Assembly: GCF_001729485.1 (NCBI RefSeq)
Contig: NZ_CP017157.1
Coordinates: 4,154,001-4,218,000, forward strand
Direction of reading: 5' to 3'
Origin: Streptomyces lydicus
Lineage (GTDB): Bacteria; Actinomycetota; Actinomycetes; Streptomycetales; Streptomycetaceae
Length of the DNA stretch: 64,000 bases
In this document: positions 35,395-45,010 of the stretch, in pieces
Position numbering within the stretch: position 1 is the first letter of the stretch
How the letters are laid out: each line of letters opens with the position of its first letter
Translations under genes and position numbers: made by a program
The notes under the pieces: generated by a model
What the model saw: only the letters and a program-made list of their open reading frames with translations
Databases searched by the model: none
What the model was told of the DNA's origin: nothing

Positions 35395-36336
35395 ATGAGC
35401 GACACAAGCTTGATCACCCACCTGCGGCATATCGATGTCACCATGCCGAGCTTCGCCGAACAGCGCCAGTTCTACACCGAGTTATGGGGTCTGACGGAGA
35501 CCGCCGGTGACACGGGGGTCTCGTTCCTGGCGGCCGAAGGCTCCCCGGAGCAGTACGTGGTGCGGCTGCGCGAGGACCAGCAGAAGCGCACCGACCTCAT
35601 CGCCTTCGGTGCCGCCCACCCCGCGGATGTCGACGCCCTGGCCGCGCAGTTGATCGCGCAGGGTGTGAAGCTGGTGCGGGAACCGCAGATGCTGGACACT
35701 CCCGGAGGCGGCTATGCGGTCCGCTTCTTCGACAACGAGGGCCGTGTGGTGGAGGTCTCCGCCGACGTCACCCCACGCCGGCACCGCACGATCGAGGCAC
35801 GGGAGTCCATACCCGTGCGGCTGTCGCATGTGCTGATGAACTCGCCCACACCCGAAGCCACGGTGGCCTGGTACATCAAGCATCTCGGCTTCCGGCTCTC
35901 GGACACCCTGTGCATCGGCAGCCGCGGCGAGATGATGTGGTTCCTGCGCTGCAACACCTATCACCACAGCTTCGGCATCGTCCGCGGCCCGCATGCAGCC
36001 TTCCATCACGCGTCCTTCGAGATGCGCGGGGTGGACGAGTTCCTGCGCGGCACGGGCCGGATGCAGCGGCTGGGCATCGAGCGCCTGTGGGGTCCGGGCC
36101 GGCACCGCGCCGGTGACAACTCCTTCAGCTACTACCTCGACCGGGCGGGCAACACCGTCGAGTACACCACCGAGCTCGAAGTCGTGGACGAGGACACCTG
36201 GCATCCACACCTCTTCGACCTGACGGATCCGGCCAACGCCGACCAGTGGGGCACGGCCAACGAGATGAACGAATACATTGCCGCCAAGTCCCACAATGAC
36301 GTCGACCCCGGGCTGTTCGTCGCCCCGCCGATCTGA
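35395..36336 (+). CDS. Type I extradiol ring-cleavage dioxygenase
   Basis: 313 residues with two VOC repeats, the length of catechol 2,3-dioxygenase/BphC enzymes. In the active C-terminal half: metal ligands H145 (RLSHVLMNS), H205 (FHHASFEM) and E256 (GNTVEYTTE), and the catalytic His in NTYHHSFGI, as in the RHHSFAL block of BphC. It should insert O2 next to a catechol diol using Fe(II) in the cytoplasm. Downstream of a ring hydroxylase and upstream of an AraC regulator. Which catechol is cleaved is not evident. Confidence 0.92.
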   Translation: MSDTSLITHLRHIDVTMPSFAEQRQFYTELWGLTETAGDTGVSFLAAEGSPEQYVVRLREDQQKRTDLIAFGAAHPADVDALAAQLIAQGVKLVREPQMLDTPGGGYAVRFFDNEGRVVEVSADVTPRRHRTIEARESIPVRLSHVLMNSPTPEATVAWYIKHLGFRLSDTLCIGSRGEMMWFLRCNTYHHSFGIVRGPHAAFHHASFEMRGVDEFLRGTGRMQRLGIERLWGPGRHRAGDNSFSYYLDRAGNTVEYTTELEVVDEDTWHPHLFDLTDPANADQWGTANEMNEYIAAKSHNDVDPGLFVAPPI

Positions 36337-36387
36337 GCGTCCTCGGACCGAGGTGGCCAACGTCCGGCCGCAAAAGGAGTTCCCACC

Positions 36388-37389
36388 ATGACGCCGTCGT
36401 CCACGGGTGAAGCTGTGACCACTCCTCTGCACACGTTCCGCATCACCAAATCTCGGAACCCGGTCGATCTGCTCAACGCTGCCACCCGGCTGTTCGGCGG
36501 CTCGATCACCACCTCTCCGCTGGACGGCCTGGCCGGCGGAGAGCACGAACTGCGCGGCGTCGCCGCCTCCGACTTCGCGGTCGGCTACTTCGCCTCGCCA
36601 CTCGACGTCCGCGTCGCTTCGGCGTCCGGCCGCCGCCGCTCCTACTTCGTCAACATAGGTGTTTCCGGCGCCATCGCGGCGACCTGCGGCAGCCTGCACG
36701 CGACCCTCGACGAGGCCACCGCAGGAGTCGTCAACCCCGGAGACACTCAGGAGCTGCGCCCCGCCCGCAGCCGGACGCGTTTTCTGGGCCTGCGGATCGA
36801 TGCCGCCCTCGTCGACCAGGAGTTCGCCGCGCTCACCGGGCAACTGCCGACATCCACCGTACGCTTCGACTTCGCCCTGGACCTGGCCAAACCCAAGGGC
36901 CGGGCGGTGCGGCTGCTGGTGCATTCCCTCGTGGAGCAGCTGGACTCAGGAGACCCCTTGTTCCAGCGTGCGGAGCTGCCGCGCAGCCAGCTGCGGTGCA
37001 TTGCCACCGCCCTGCTGCTGGCCCAGCCCCATACGCATACCGGCGAGCTTCGCGACGGCCCGCAACCCAGTCACCCGCGCTCGTTACGCGCGGCTCTCTC
37101 CTTCATCGAAACGAACCTCTCGGAACGCCTCACCCTCAGCGGCATTGCCGCCGCCGCAGACTGCAGCCCACGGACCGTCAGCTCCGCGTTCCGCGCCCGA
37201 CTCGGACTGTCTCCCCTCACCTACGTGCGCAATCTGCGACTGGACCGGATCCGCGAGGACGTCCTCACCTCCACCGATCACGTCAGCACCATCGCGTATC
37301 GGTGGGGCGTCTCCCACCTGGGCCGCTTCGCCGCCGAATACCGCGACCGCTTCGACGAACTGCCCTCCGAAACGGCGGCCCGCCGGTAG
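36388..37389 (+). CDS. AraC-family regulator of the ring-cleavage genes (inferred)
   Basis: 333 residues, ATG 36388 after AAAAGGAG. N-terminal AraC-binding-like domain of the type found in regulators of aromatic catabolism (FFVNIGV-like strand SYFVNIGVSG, GVVNPGDTQELRP), then a C-terminal double HTH (TLSGIAAAADCSPRTVSSAF; STIAYRWGVSHLGRFAAEYR). Its place 51 bases after the extradiol dioxygenase on the same strand suggests it activates these genes. Confidence 0.9.
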   Translation: MTPSSTGEAVTTPLHTFRITKSRNPVDLLNAATRLFGGSITTSPLDGLAGGEHELRGVAASDFAVGYFASPLDVRVASASGRRRSYFVNIGVSGAIAATCGSLHATLDEATAGVVNPGDTQELRPARSRTRFLGLRIDAALVDQEFAALTGQLPTSTVRFDFALDLAKPKGRAVRLLVHSLVEQLDSGDPLFQRAELPRSQLRCIATALLLAQPHTHTGELRDGPQPSHPRSLRAALSFIETNLSERLTLSGIAAAADCSPRTVSSAFRARLGLSPLTYVRNLRLDRIREDVLTSTDHVSTIAYRWGVSHLGRFAAEYRDRFDELPSETAARR

Positions 37390-37449
37390 CAAACCGCCCC
37401 TGGAACTGGTGGTGGTCAGGGTTCCGCGCCGAGGCGTGACGCCGGCCGT

Positions 37450-37593
37450 TCAGTCGAGGACCGCAGCAGCTTCGATCTCGACCACGTGCTCGGGGACGTC
37501 CAGTGCCGCTACGCCCAGCAGCGTGGCCGGCGGGACGGGTGTGGTTCCCAGCCTGTCGGCGGCCCGGGTGACCCCTTCCAGGAGTAGGGGCAT
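37450..37593 (-). pseudogene. Truncated RidA-family protein (C-terminal 47 residues)
   Basis: The minus strand reads VTRAADRLGTTPVPPATLL, then GVAALDVPEHVVEIEAAAVL before TGA. This is the last third of a Rid/YjgF protein, in which PPATLxGVxxL...VEIEA forms the trimer interface strands. The N-terminal two thirds are absent: the next upstream sequence is the stop of the membrane gene at 37622. Confidence 0.7.
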
Positions 37594-37621
37594 CGTGGCC
37601 GGAACGGCCTGCCGGCCGGTC

Positions 37622-38785
37622 CTACGCCTCGGGGGAGTCCTGGACGGAGGCCGTCGCGTCGGCGGTCTTCGTGCGCGCCCCGGCCACCCGCAGCGTCACG
37701 GCAGCCGCGACTCCGGCCAGCAGGCCCCAGGTCAGGGCCGCCGGGACGCCGCCGCCGAGCTCCGCGGACAGATGCAGCAGCCCCCAGCGCAGGCCCGTAC
37801 CGTCCGTCGCGATCCGCAGCAGCTGGCTCGCCAGCAGGCCGAGCACGGTCGCGCACACCGCGCCGACCGCCATCGCCGGGACGGTGGCTCGGGTGAGCAG
37901 TCCGGGCAGCCGGCTCAGCATCCACCACACCACGGCGAGCAGCAGCACGTCGGGGGCGCGGGACAGGAGCCAGTCGCCGAGCGGTGTGCCCGCCGGGTCC
38001 GTCCAGGCACCGAGCAGCAGCCACTGGCGCAGGAGATCACCCGGTTCGGAGATCAGCCCGACCCTCGGGGAGATCTGCTGGAGCGCGGCGGCCACCGGCT
38101 GGTACGAGAGGACCACCAGGGACAGGGCGATCACCACGGTCCCGACGGTGGCGGCCAGGCGGGCGGCGCGCACCGGGACGACCTGCTGCGGCAGCGGACC
38201 GGTCCCGTCGGCGGTGATCCGGGCTGCGAGCACGGTCCCCACGGCCGCGACCAGCGCGGTCACCACCAGGATCTGCTGCCCGGAGGAGATCGCGCCCGAC
38301 AGCCGGGGCAGGAAGCGGAAACTGCCGTTCCCCCCAGAGGCAATCAGCCACGGCGCGGAGACGGTCGCCGCCAGCATCCCGGCCACCAGACCCCACGCCC
38401 ACACCGCGAGCAGGGCGGCGGTCCGCCGGCCGGGCACCGGGGGAAGTCGGCGGACCAGGAAGATCGCCCCGAGCACGAAGAAGACGAAGACCGCGCCGAA
38501 CCGGACCTGCAGCGCGGTGGTGTACAGCGCGAGGTAGCGGGTGCCGTCGACCCAGCCCGGGCTACCGACCCCGTCGGACGTACCGGTGCCGGGCTGAGTG
38601 GACGACGGGGGGTCGTACGACCAGGGAGTGAGCCAGTGTTCGAGATCGGCGGCGGCCTGGCCGCCGATCATGTTGGTGGCACCCGGCAGGTGCAGCGCGT
38701 GCGCGCTCGCCCCCATCCACCACAGAAGTGCCGTGAGCAGCACCCCTCCGACCAGAGCCGGTATCGCCGCGCGCCGGTTCGTCAT
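37622..38785 (-). CDS. Polytopic membrane protein of unknown function
   Basis: 387 residues with about eight hydrophobic helices. A long loop after the first helix contains LHLPGATNMIGGQAAADLEH and DGVGSPGWVDGTRYL, probably extracellular. No transporter signature seen. Streptomycetes carry similar streptophobe-like membrane proteins, but I cannot make that assignment firmly. It stands alone; the fragment downstream is a broken RidA gene. Confidence 0.75.
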   Translation of the reverse strand: MTNRRAAIPALVGGVLLTALLWWMGASAHALHLPGATNMIGGQAAADLEHWLTPWSYDPPSSTQPGTGTSDGVGSPGWVDGTRYLALYTTALQVRFGAVFVFFVLGAIFLVRRLPPVPGRRTAALLAVWAWGLVAGMLAATVSAPWLIASGGNGSFRFLPRLSGAISSGQQILVVTALVAAVGTVLAARITADGTGPLPQQVVPVRAARLAATVGTVVIALSLVVLSYQPVAAALQQISPRVGLISEPGDLLRQWLLLGAWTDPAGTPLGDWLLSRAPDVLLLAVVWWMLSRLPGLLTRATVPAMAVGAVCATVLGLLASQLLRIATDGTGLRWGLLHLSAELGGGVPAALTWGLLAGVAAAVTLRVAGARTKTADATASVQDSPEA

Positions 38786-38956
38786 GTGTCCCCCGTCTTG
38801 TCACGCATCCCGTGAATCCCCCAAGTAGTGGAGTTTACGGGGACATTTATCACGCGTGGATCACGGTCCTGCGCCGATCACGGTCGTCCGCGCGCTCTCC
38901 CTACGCGTCGGCGACGGCCCCGCCGCCGCCCCTCGACCGCGTGATCGGCTCGCGCA

Positions 38957-39322
38957 TCACCGGGGGATCTTTCGTCCCGCCTCGGTAAGAGTGAGTGTCA
39001 GGCAGCCGAACCATTCGCCGGATTCCGGGTACTCCCAGTTCGTGGCTTCCGAAAGCAGCACGGCCAGGTCCCGCTGGGGGAGGGGAGGGCCGGGTTGGAA
39101 TCCCGCGGCCCCGTCAGGCGCAGTCCAGGGAATGACCCGGGAGACCTGAATCCATCCTTTGTCGATCAGCGTCCGCAGAATCGGTATGAGAGCCGAGGCG
39201 GGCCCGGACGTCAAGGGCTCGTCCAGGTCGCCTCGGACGCCGGGCAGGATATCGATCTCGGAGGCGTTGATCATGAACGCGCGCTCCGCGGAGGAAAGCT
39301 CGTCTGTCGCGGGATAACTCAC
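38957..39322 (-). CDS. Hypothetical protein
   Basis: 121 residues from GTG 39322. Contains ERAFMINASEIDILPGVRG, ALIPILRTLIDKGWIQVSRV and LTLTEAGRK, with an internal pattern (helix, wing, T-EAG) reminiscent of a winged-helix fold, although no DNA-binding claim can be made. Soluble. Similar short proteins of unknown role occur in Streptomyces. Confidence 0.7.
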   Translation of the reverse strand: MSYPATDELSSAERAFMINASEIDILPGVRGDLDEPLTSGPASALIPILRTLIDKGWIQVSRVIPWTAPDGAAGFQPGPPLPQRDLAVLLSEATNWEYPESGEWFGCLTLTLTEAGRKIPR

Positions 39323-39387
39323 CCGGAGAGCATCGCACCCTCACCTGACCGGCGTAGAGAAGGGGTTGCCCGTCATCGCGGCGGCGG

Positions 39388-39813
39388 TCAGAGGGATCCC
39401 AAATCGGCGGACACCCAATGTTCCGGCTGCAGGTAAATGACGACGTGCTCACCGAGCTGGGTGCGGTCGTATTCCACGAATTCCGCGACCTTGTCCTGAG
39501 GGAGGTACCGCGCGGTCAGCTCCCAGGACCGTTCGCGGCTGTCTGATTCCGTCCTGGTGACCGGCCCCTCCACCGAGACGTAGCGCACCGTCGGTTCGGT
39601 CCGCTGCACCATCAGGCTGAAGCGCCCTGCAGACCGAATGGCCCGGGCCTTCCGGGAATCAGGCCCGGTACGCACCCACAGTTCGCCGCCCGGCGTGTAC
39701 TGATACCAAATGGGGACGGTCAGTGGTGCGCGGTCCGGCCGTTCGACCACGGACAGCGCACCGATATGAGGTTCCGCCAGAAACAGCTCTCGTTCTCGTG
39801 TCGACAGGGTCAT
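39388..39813 (-). CDS. Pyridoxamine 5'-phosphate oxidase-like (split-barrel flavin/F420) protein
   Basis: 141 residues from ATG 39813; ATG 39825 adds four. The split beta-barrel pattern is present: FLAEPHIGALSVVERPDRAP, LTVPIWYQYTPGGELWVRTG, RFSLMVQRTEPTVRYVSVEG and the C-terminal VVIYLQPEHWVSADLG. Members bind FMN or F420 and reduce diverse substrates. No operon partner. Ribosome site weak. Confidence 0.85.
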   Translation of the reverse strand: MTLSTRERELFLAEPHIGALSVVERPDRAPLTVPIWYQYTPGGELWVRTGPDSRKARAIRSAGRFSLMVQRTEPTVRYVSVEGPVTRTESDSRERSWELTARYLPQDKVAEFVEYDRTQLGEHVVIYLQPEHWVSADLGSL

Positions 39814-39914
39814 ATCGCCGACCATAGCCCGACCGACGGCTTTCCGACGGGGATACCTGAGGGGGTGTCCCGACCTCGGCTGCGACGGATGGCGCCTCGG
39901 TGGGGGAGTGGAGT

Positions 39915-41621
39915 TCAGGCCGGTGCGGACAGGGCCGTGCGGTAGTCGGAGAGGGCTGCCGCGGTGTCGGCGAGGGGGAAGCGGGCGCCGAGCTGCCCGT
40001 CCGGGCGGATGAGGAGTCCGGTCGGGCCGTCGGGGCGGTAGAGCCGGGCGAACTCCCCTTTGGTGTCGCGGTATCCGGGGACAGGAAGGAGGTCGGGGGC
40101 GCACGGAGTGGCGTCCCGGGCGAGGACGGCAACGGTCTGCAGGCCGTCTTCCCGAACGGGGGCGTCGGGGGTGCCGAGGGCGCTTCCGTCGGCCACAGGC
40201 GACTGCTCGGCGGCTCGGGTGGCCGCTTCGGCGGCCTTGGCGAGGGCGGCCGGGTCGGCCGCGTACATCAGCAGCACGTGTCCTGTGTGGCCGCGCAGGA
40301 TGTCGAGCAGCCGCAAGGGGTAGGTGGCCACGGGGGTGGTCAGACCGGCGCAGTCCGGGGCCCGGTCGCCGGGCTGGGGCGCGTCGGCCGGCCCGCTGGG
40401 CTTGTCGGCGAGCGGGCCGCCCCGGTAGCTGACGAGCAGTTGGGCTTCGTGCAGCATCAGGGTCCGCGGGTCGTCAGGGTCGGCTTCGATGCCGTCGGTG
40501 GCGTGGCGGACGGTCCGGCCGACGACCTCCTCACCTACGGGGCGGCGCTCGGCGTCGTAGCTGGCGAGGAGGGCGGGTCCGGCCTCCCCGCGGACGACGA
40601 GAGCGAGTTTCCAGGCCAGGTTGCAGGCATCCTGGATGCCGGTGTTCATGCCCTGCGCACCCGTGGGCGGGTGGATGTGGGCGGCGTCGCCCGCGACGAA
40701 CACCCGGCCGTCGGCGTAGCGGTCGACGATCCGGTGGCTGATGCGGAAGACGGACGACCAGCGCATCCGCGACAGGACGGCTGCCTTGGGGGCGAGGCGA
40801 TCCACGACCGCCTGCAGGTGGGACAGTTCAGGGGCGCGACCGCTCTCCGGACCGTGCGGCACGGACTCGCCCCGCGCGGGCCCGCCCTCCGCCGTCCGCG
40901 GGGAGAGTTCGGGTGGCACCAGCGTCGACATGCGGTAGCGGCCCGCTCCGGGCAGCGGGATGCAGACCAGCAGGTCGTCGGTGGCGCCGTCGTCGGTGCG
41001 GTGGAGGGACCGCAGGCCGTATCCGTGCGGCAGATCCCAGTCGGCTTCGACGTCGGCCAGCAGGTACTCCTCGGCGAAGGCCCCGCCCTCGAAGGCGAGT
41101 CCGAGCCCCTTGCGGACGGTGCTGTGCGCTCCGTCGCAGCCGATCAGATAGCGGGCCCGGACCTCCTCCTCGCTGTCGGAGGCGGTACGCAGCCGGGCGG
41201 TGACCCCGTCCTCGTCCTGCGCGAACGACAGCAGCTCGGTGCCACGCTCGATGACCGTCCCCAGGCCGGCGAGATACGCCTCAAGGATGCGCTCGGTCTC
41301 GTACTGCGGTAGCGCGGCGAATCCGTACGGCACCTCGGGCGGCAGGGTGAGGTCGATCCGCGCCTGCTCCCGGCCGTTGACGTAGATCAGTTGGCCGCGC
41401 ATCGCGAGGGCGGCTTCCAGGACGGTGCGGGCCAGGCCCATCCGGTCCCAGAGCTCAAGGGTGCGCGGCTGGATGCCGACCGCCTTGGCGTACGGCAGGC
41501 GGGCCGGCAGTCGGTCGACGAGACGGCAGCACACCCCGTTGCGACGCAGCTCCGCGGCGGCGCTCAGCCCGACCGGCCCGGCGCCCGCGATCAGTACGTC
41601 GGTGGTATGGGTGTGCGCCAC
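39915..41621 (-). CDS. FAD-dependent aromatic hydroxylase (PgaE/RdmE-like)
   Basis: 568 residues from GTG 41621 after GGGAGG. FAD motif DVLIAGAGPVGLSAAAEL, DG motif GCDGAHSTVRKGLGL, and GD motif GDAAHIHPPTGAQGMNTGIQ, followed by a C-terminal thioredoxin-like domain (about 420-568; DRAPDCAGL, VLLMYAADP). This three-part layout is that of class A hydroxylases acting on polyketide or phenolic rings. It is next to a MarR repressor on the same strand; self-protective oxidation of an antibiotic or phenol is possible but inferred. Confidence 0.9.
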   Translation of the reverse strand: MAHTHTTDVLIAGAGPVGLSAAAELRRNGVCCRLVDRLPARLPYAKAVGIQPRTLELWDRMGLARTVLEAALAMRGQLIYVNGREQARIDLTLPPEVPYGFAALPQYETERILEAYLAGLGTVIERGTELLSFAQDEDGVTARLRTASDSEEEVRARYLIGCDGAHSTVRKGLGLAFEGGAFAEEYLLADVEADWDLPHGYGLRSLHRTDDGATDDLLVCIPLPGAGRYRMSTLVPPELSPRTAEGGPARGESVPHGPESGRAPELSHLQAVVDRLAPKAAVLSRMRWSSVFRISHRIVDRYADGRVFVAGDAAHIHPPTGAQGMNTGIQDACNLAWKLALVVRGEAGPALLASYDAERRPVGEEVVGRTVRHATDGIEADPDDPRTLMLHEAQLLVSYRGGPLADKPSGPADAPQPGDRAPDCAGLTTPVATYPLRLLDILRGHTGHVLLMYAADPAALAKAAEAATRAAEQSPVADGSALGTPDAPVREDGLQTVAVLARDATPCAPDLLPVPGYRDTKGEFARLYRPDGPTGLLIRPDGQLGARFPLADTAAALSDYRTALSAPA

Positions 41622-41827
41622 GCGGACCTCCCGCTGCCTGCTGCCCCTTGCCGGTCCGTACTCCGGTACTCCATCGTGCCCCGGTGCCGCGCGAGCGGCG
41701 AGCCGGCCATCGAGCGGCGAGCCGGGCACGCGGCCGTGGGCCGCGCCGGCCGGTCGGTGTGGCGGCTGCCCGGTCGGTGGCATCCGGGCCGGCCGCTCCG
41801 GCACCGTCGTGCGGAGCCCGGCTCACT

Positions 41828-42310
41828 TCATGTCGTACGGCCTGCGTCGGGAGACGCGAGGGCTTCGGTGAGTTTTTCGAGGCGCAGGGCGAACGTGCCG
41901 GCCTCGCCCGGAGGCCAGGTGGCCATCTCCTCGGCCAGGAAGGACTCCATCGCGCCGCGCAGTTCCCGGACGGTCCGCTCACCGTCCGCGGTGAGCGCCA
42001 GACGGGTGGCGCGGGCGTCGGACGGGTCGGGGCCACGGGCGATCAGCCCGGCCTCCTGCAACCGCGTGGCGTAGCGGGTGGTGACGGTGCGGTCCATGCC
42101 GATCGCCTCGGCGAGCCTGGTGGCGGTGGCGGGCCCGACGCGGTCGAGGCCGGACAGCACCGGGTAGGTGGTGGCGTCGACGCCCTCCACCCCTGAGGTC
42201 AGCCGGCCGTGGAGCCCGGCGCGGGTGGCCCGCAGGGTCAGGGCGCCGAGGGCTGCGGCCACCCGGGCGGCGGACGTCTGGTCGGTGGTGTCAGTGGTTG
42301 GCTCGCTCAC
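41828..42310 (-). CDS. MarR-family transcriptional regulator
   Basis: 160 residues from GTG 42310. Winged helix: TYPVLSGLDRVGPATATRLAEAI, GMDRTVTTRYATRLQEAGLI and the wing DPSDARATRLALTADG. Dimerisation helices at both ends. Two identical palindromes lie in the 88-base region shared with the divergent small gene, so autoregulation is very likely. The hydroxylase downstream on the same strand is a second probable target. Confidence 0.92.
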   Translation of the reverse strand: MSEPTTDTTDQTSAARVAAALGALTLRATRAGLHGRLTSGVEGVDATTYPVLSGLDRVGPATATRLAEAIGMDRTVTTRYATRLQEAGLIARGPDPSDARATRLALTADGERTVRELRGAMESFLAEEMATWPPGEAGTFALRLEKLTEALASPDAGRTT

Positions 42311-42322
42311 CCTTCGATGATA

Positions 42323-42337
42323 CGTGCAAAAGGCACG
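42323..42337. promoter_or_regulatory. MarR operator copy 1
   Basis: CGTGC-AAAAG-GCACG, perfect 5-base arms, ending 13 bases before the MarR start codon. The same arms recur 36 bases away. Confidence 0.65.
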
Positions 42338-42358
42338 GAGTCCTGCTAGCGTTGCATG

Positions 42359-42373
42359 CGTGCAGAAAGCACG
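42359..42373. promoter_or_regulatory. MarR operator copy 2
   Basis: CGTGC-AGAAA-GCACG, identical arms to copy 1, 26 bases before the start of the divergent gene. It is embedded in a longer Gly/Cys-rich palindrome-like run (TGCATGCGTGC...GCACGTGCA). Confidence 0.65.
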
Positions 42374-42398
42374 TGCATCACACACACAAGGGGTTCTC

Positions 42399-42677
42399 AT
42401 GTCGCATGCGCAGCAGCCGGTGGTACGGCCCGAAGACGTCCTGCCCGCCGGGATCGACTCGACCGCGATCAACGGGCGTACCGTCCGCAAGGGTTCGGTG
42501 GCCGCGTTCGTCGCCAACGCCGTACGCCTCGACGACCTCACCGAGGGCACCGCCGAATACGCGGCCCTTCTGGCGCAGTTGCGGGAACTTGCCCCCGCCC
42601 TGCGCACGATCGGGCTTCTCGACGTCTTCGAGCCCCGCTCGCCCGTAGTGGGCCGGATCCTCGCGGACGCCGCGTAG
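42399..42677 (+). CDS. Small hypothetical protein under MarR control
   Basis: 92 residues from ATG 42399 (AAGGGG upstream). Acidic helical protein with VLPAGIDSTAINGRTVRKGS and VAAFVANAVRLDDL, then LLAQLRELAPALRTIGLLDVF. No signal peptide or Cys. I cannot name it. Divergent from marR with two operators between, so it is the most direct candidate target of that regulator. Confidence 0.8.
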   Translation: MSHAQQPVVRPEDVLPAGIDSTAINGRTVRKGSVAAFVANAVRLDDLTEGTAEYAALLAQLRELAPALRTIGLLDVFEPRSPVVGRILADAA

Positions 42678-42742
42678 TGGCGAGGGGGTCGGGTTCCTGA
42701 CCCCTGACCGGCTCCGTCCGACCGTCGGCCCGGGAAACGGCG

Positions 42743-42779
42743 AAGGCCGGCCCGACGCTGTGGGCGTCGAGCCGGCCTT
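42743..42779. terminator. Bidirectional hairpin terminator
   Basis: Stem AAGGCCGGC ... GCCGGCCTT with an inner CGACGC / GCGTCG stem, between the convergent small gene and argG; flanking A and T residues suit both directions. Confidence 0.75.
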
Positions 42780-42828
42780 GCCGGTGGTGCGGTCCTCGGG
42801 GTGCCGAGCCGTCCGGTCGGCGGACCGG

Positions 42829-44319
<1,491 letters not shown>

Positions 44320-44457
44320 TCAGTGTCGTAGGCCACCTCGCGAGCCGCCGCCGGCGGCCCCGTGGCCCCTCGAAACCATGCTCTCGCCGGCCGGCACCAC
44401 GGCCGGAGAGGCGCGCGTACTGTCGGGGCAGAGCAGACGGCACAGTCGGGGGTGGCG

Positions 44458-44940
44458 ATGCGGGACCAGAACATTGAGGCAGGCCGACTCCAGGTACGCA
44501 CCGGCGCCGAACCTCCTGATCAGGCGGAGACGGGGAACACCGCGGCGCGAGCGGCTGAGCTGCGCACCGCCCTCGACGGCATCCGCAGCATCCGCCACCT
44601 CACCAACAGCGGACCCGACCCGGCTGCGCGCCCCGCAGCGTGGGAGCGCGGTCGATTGCTGCACACGGTGAGCCTGCTGCTCGAAGCCGAAGGCGTGGCC
44701 CCGTCAGCCACTGGCGCGGACGGCGAGCCGGTGCGGACCGGATACCGCACCAGCGCGGGAGAACGGCCGGGGCAGGTGCTGGTGCGCTGGGTCGGGCCAC
44801 GGGGGAGTGGCGCCCGCTACCAGGAACAGGAGCACCTCCGACGCTGCCAGGACGTACTGCGCGACTGGGGCTTCGAGGCGCTGGCGGTACGCGGCCCCGG
44901 TCGCCGCCACCGGTTGGAAGTGGAAGCGGGCCGTGACTGA
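44458..44940 (+). CDS. Hypothetical protein
   Basis: 160 residues from ATG 44458 with GGGGGTGG just upstream; the frame is open earlier without a better site. Contains ELRTALDGIRSIRHL, then YRTSAGERPGQVLVRWVGP and DVLRDWGFEALAVRGPGRRH, a pattern (alpha/beta, basic C-terminus) seen in uncharacterised Streptomyces proteins. No signal or membrane segment. Its stop falls in a 30-base direct repeat. Confidence 0.75.
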   Translation: MRDQNIEAGRLQVRTGAEPPDQAETGNTAARAAELRTALDGIRSIRHLTNSGPDPAARPAAWERGRLLHTVSLLLEAEGVAPSATGADGEPVRTGYRTSAGERPGQVLVRWVGPRGSGARYQEQEHLRRCQDVLRDWGFEALAVRGPGRRHRLEVEAGRD

Positions 44941-45010
44941 AGGGCCGCGCAGGGCCCTTGCTTCCGCTGACAGGCCGCGCCAGGGCGCTTACCTCTGCTG
45001 AAAGGCCGCT
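44938..45010. repeat. Short degenerate tandem repeat
   Basis: About two and a half units of roughly 30 bases (TGA-nAGGCCGCG-cAGGGCnCTT-...-TCnGC) between convergent stops; it contributes the stop of the plus gene and the last codons of the minus gene. Confidence 0.5.

Noticed and set aside
39915..42310. Antibiotic biosynthesis cluster around the PgaE-like hydroxylase
   Set aside because: No synthase, cyclase, transferase or exporter genes are adjacent; a single hydroxylase with a MarR regulator is better read as detoxification.
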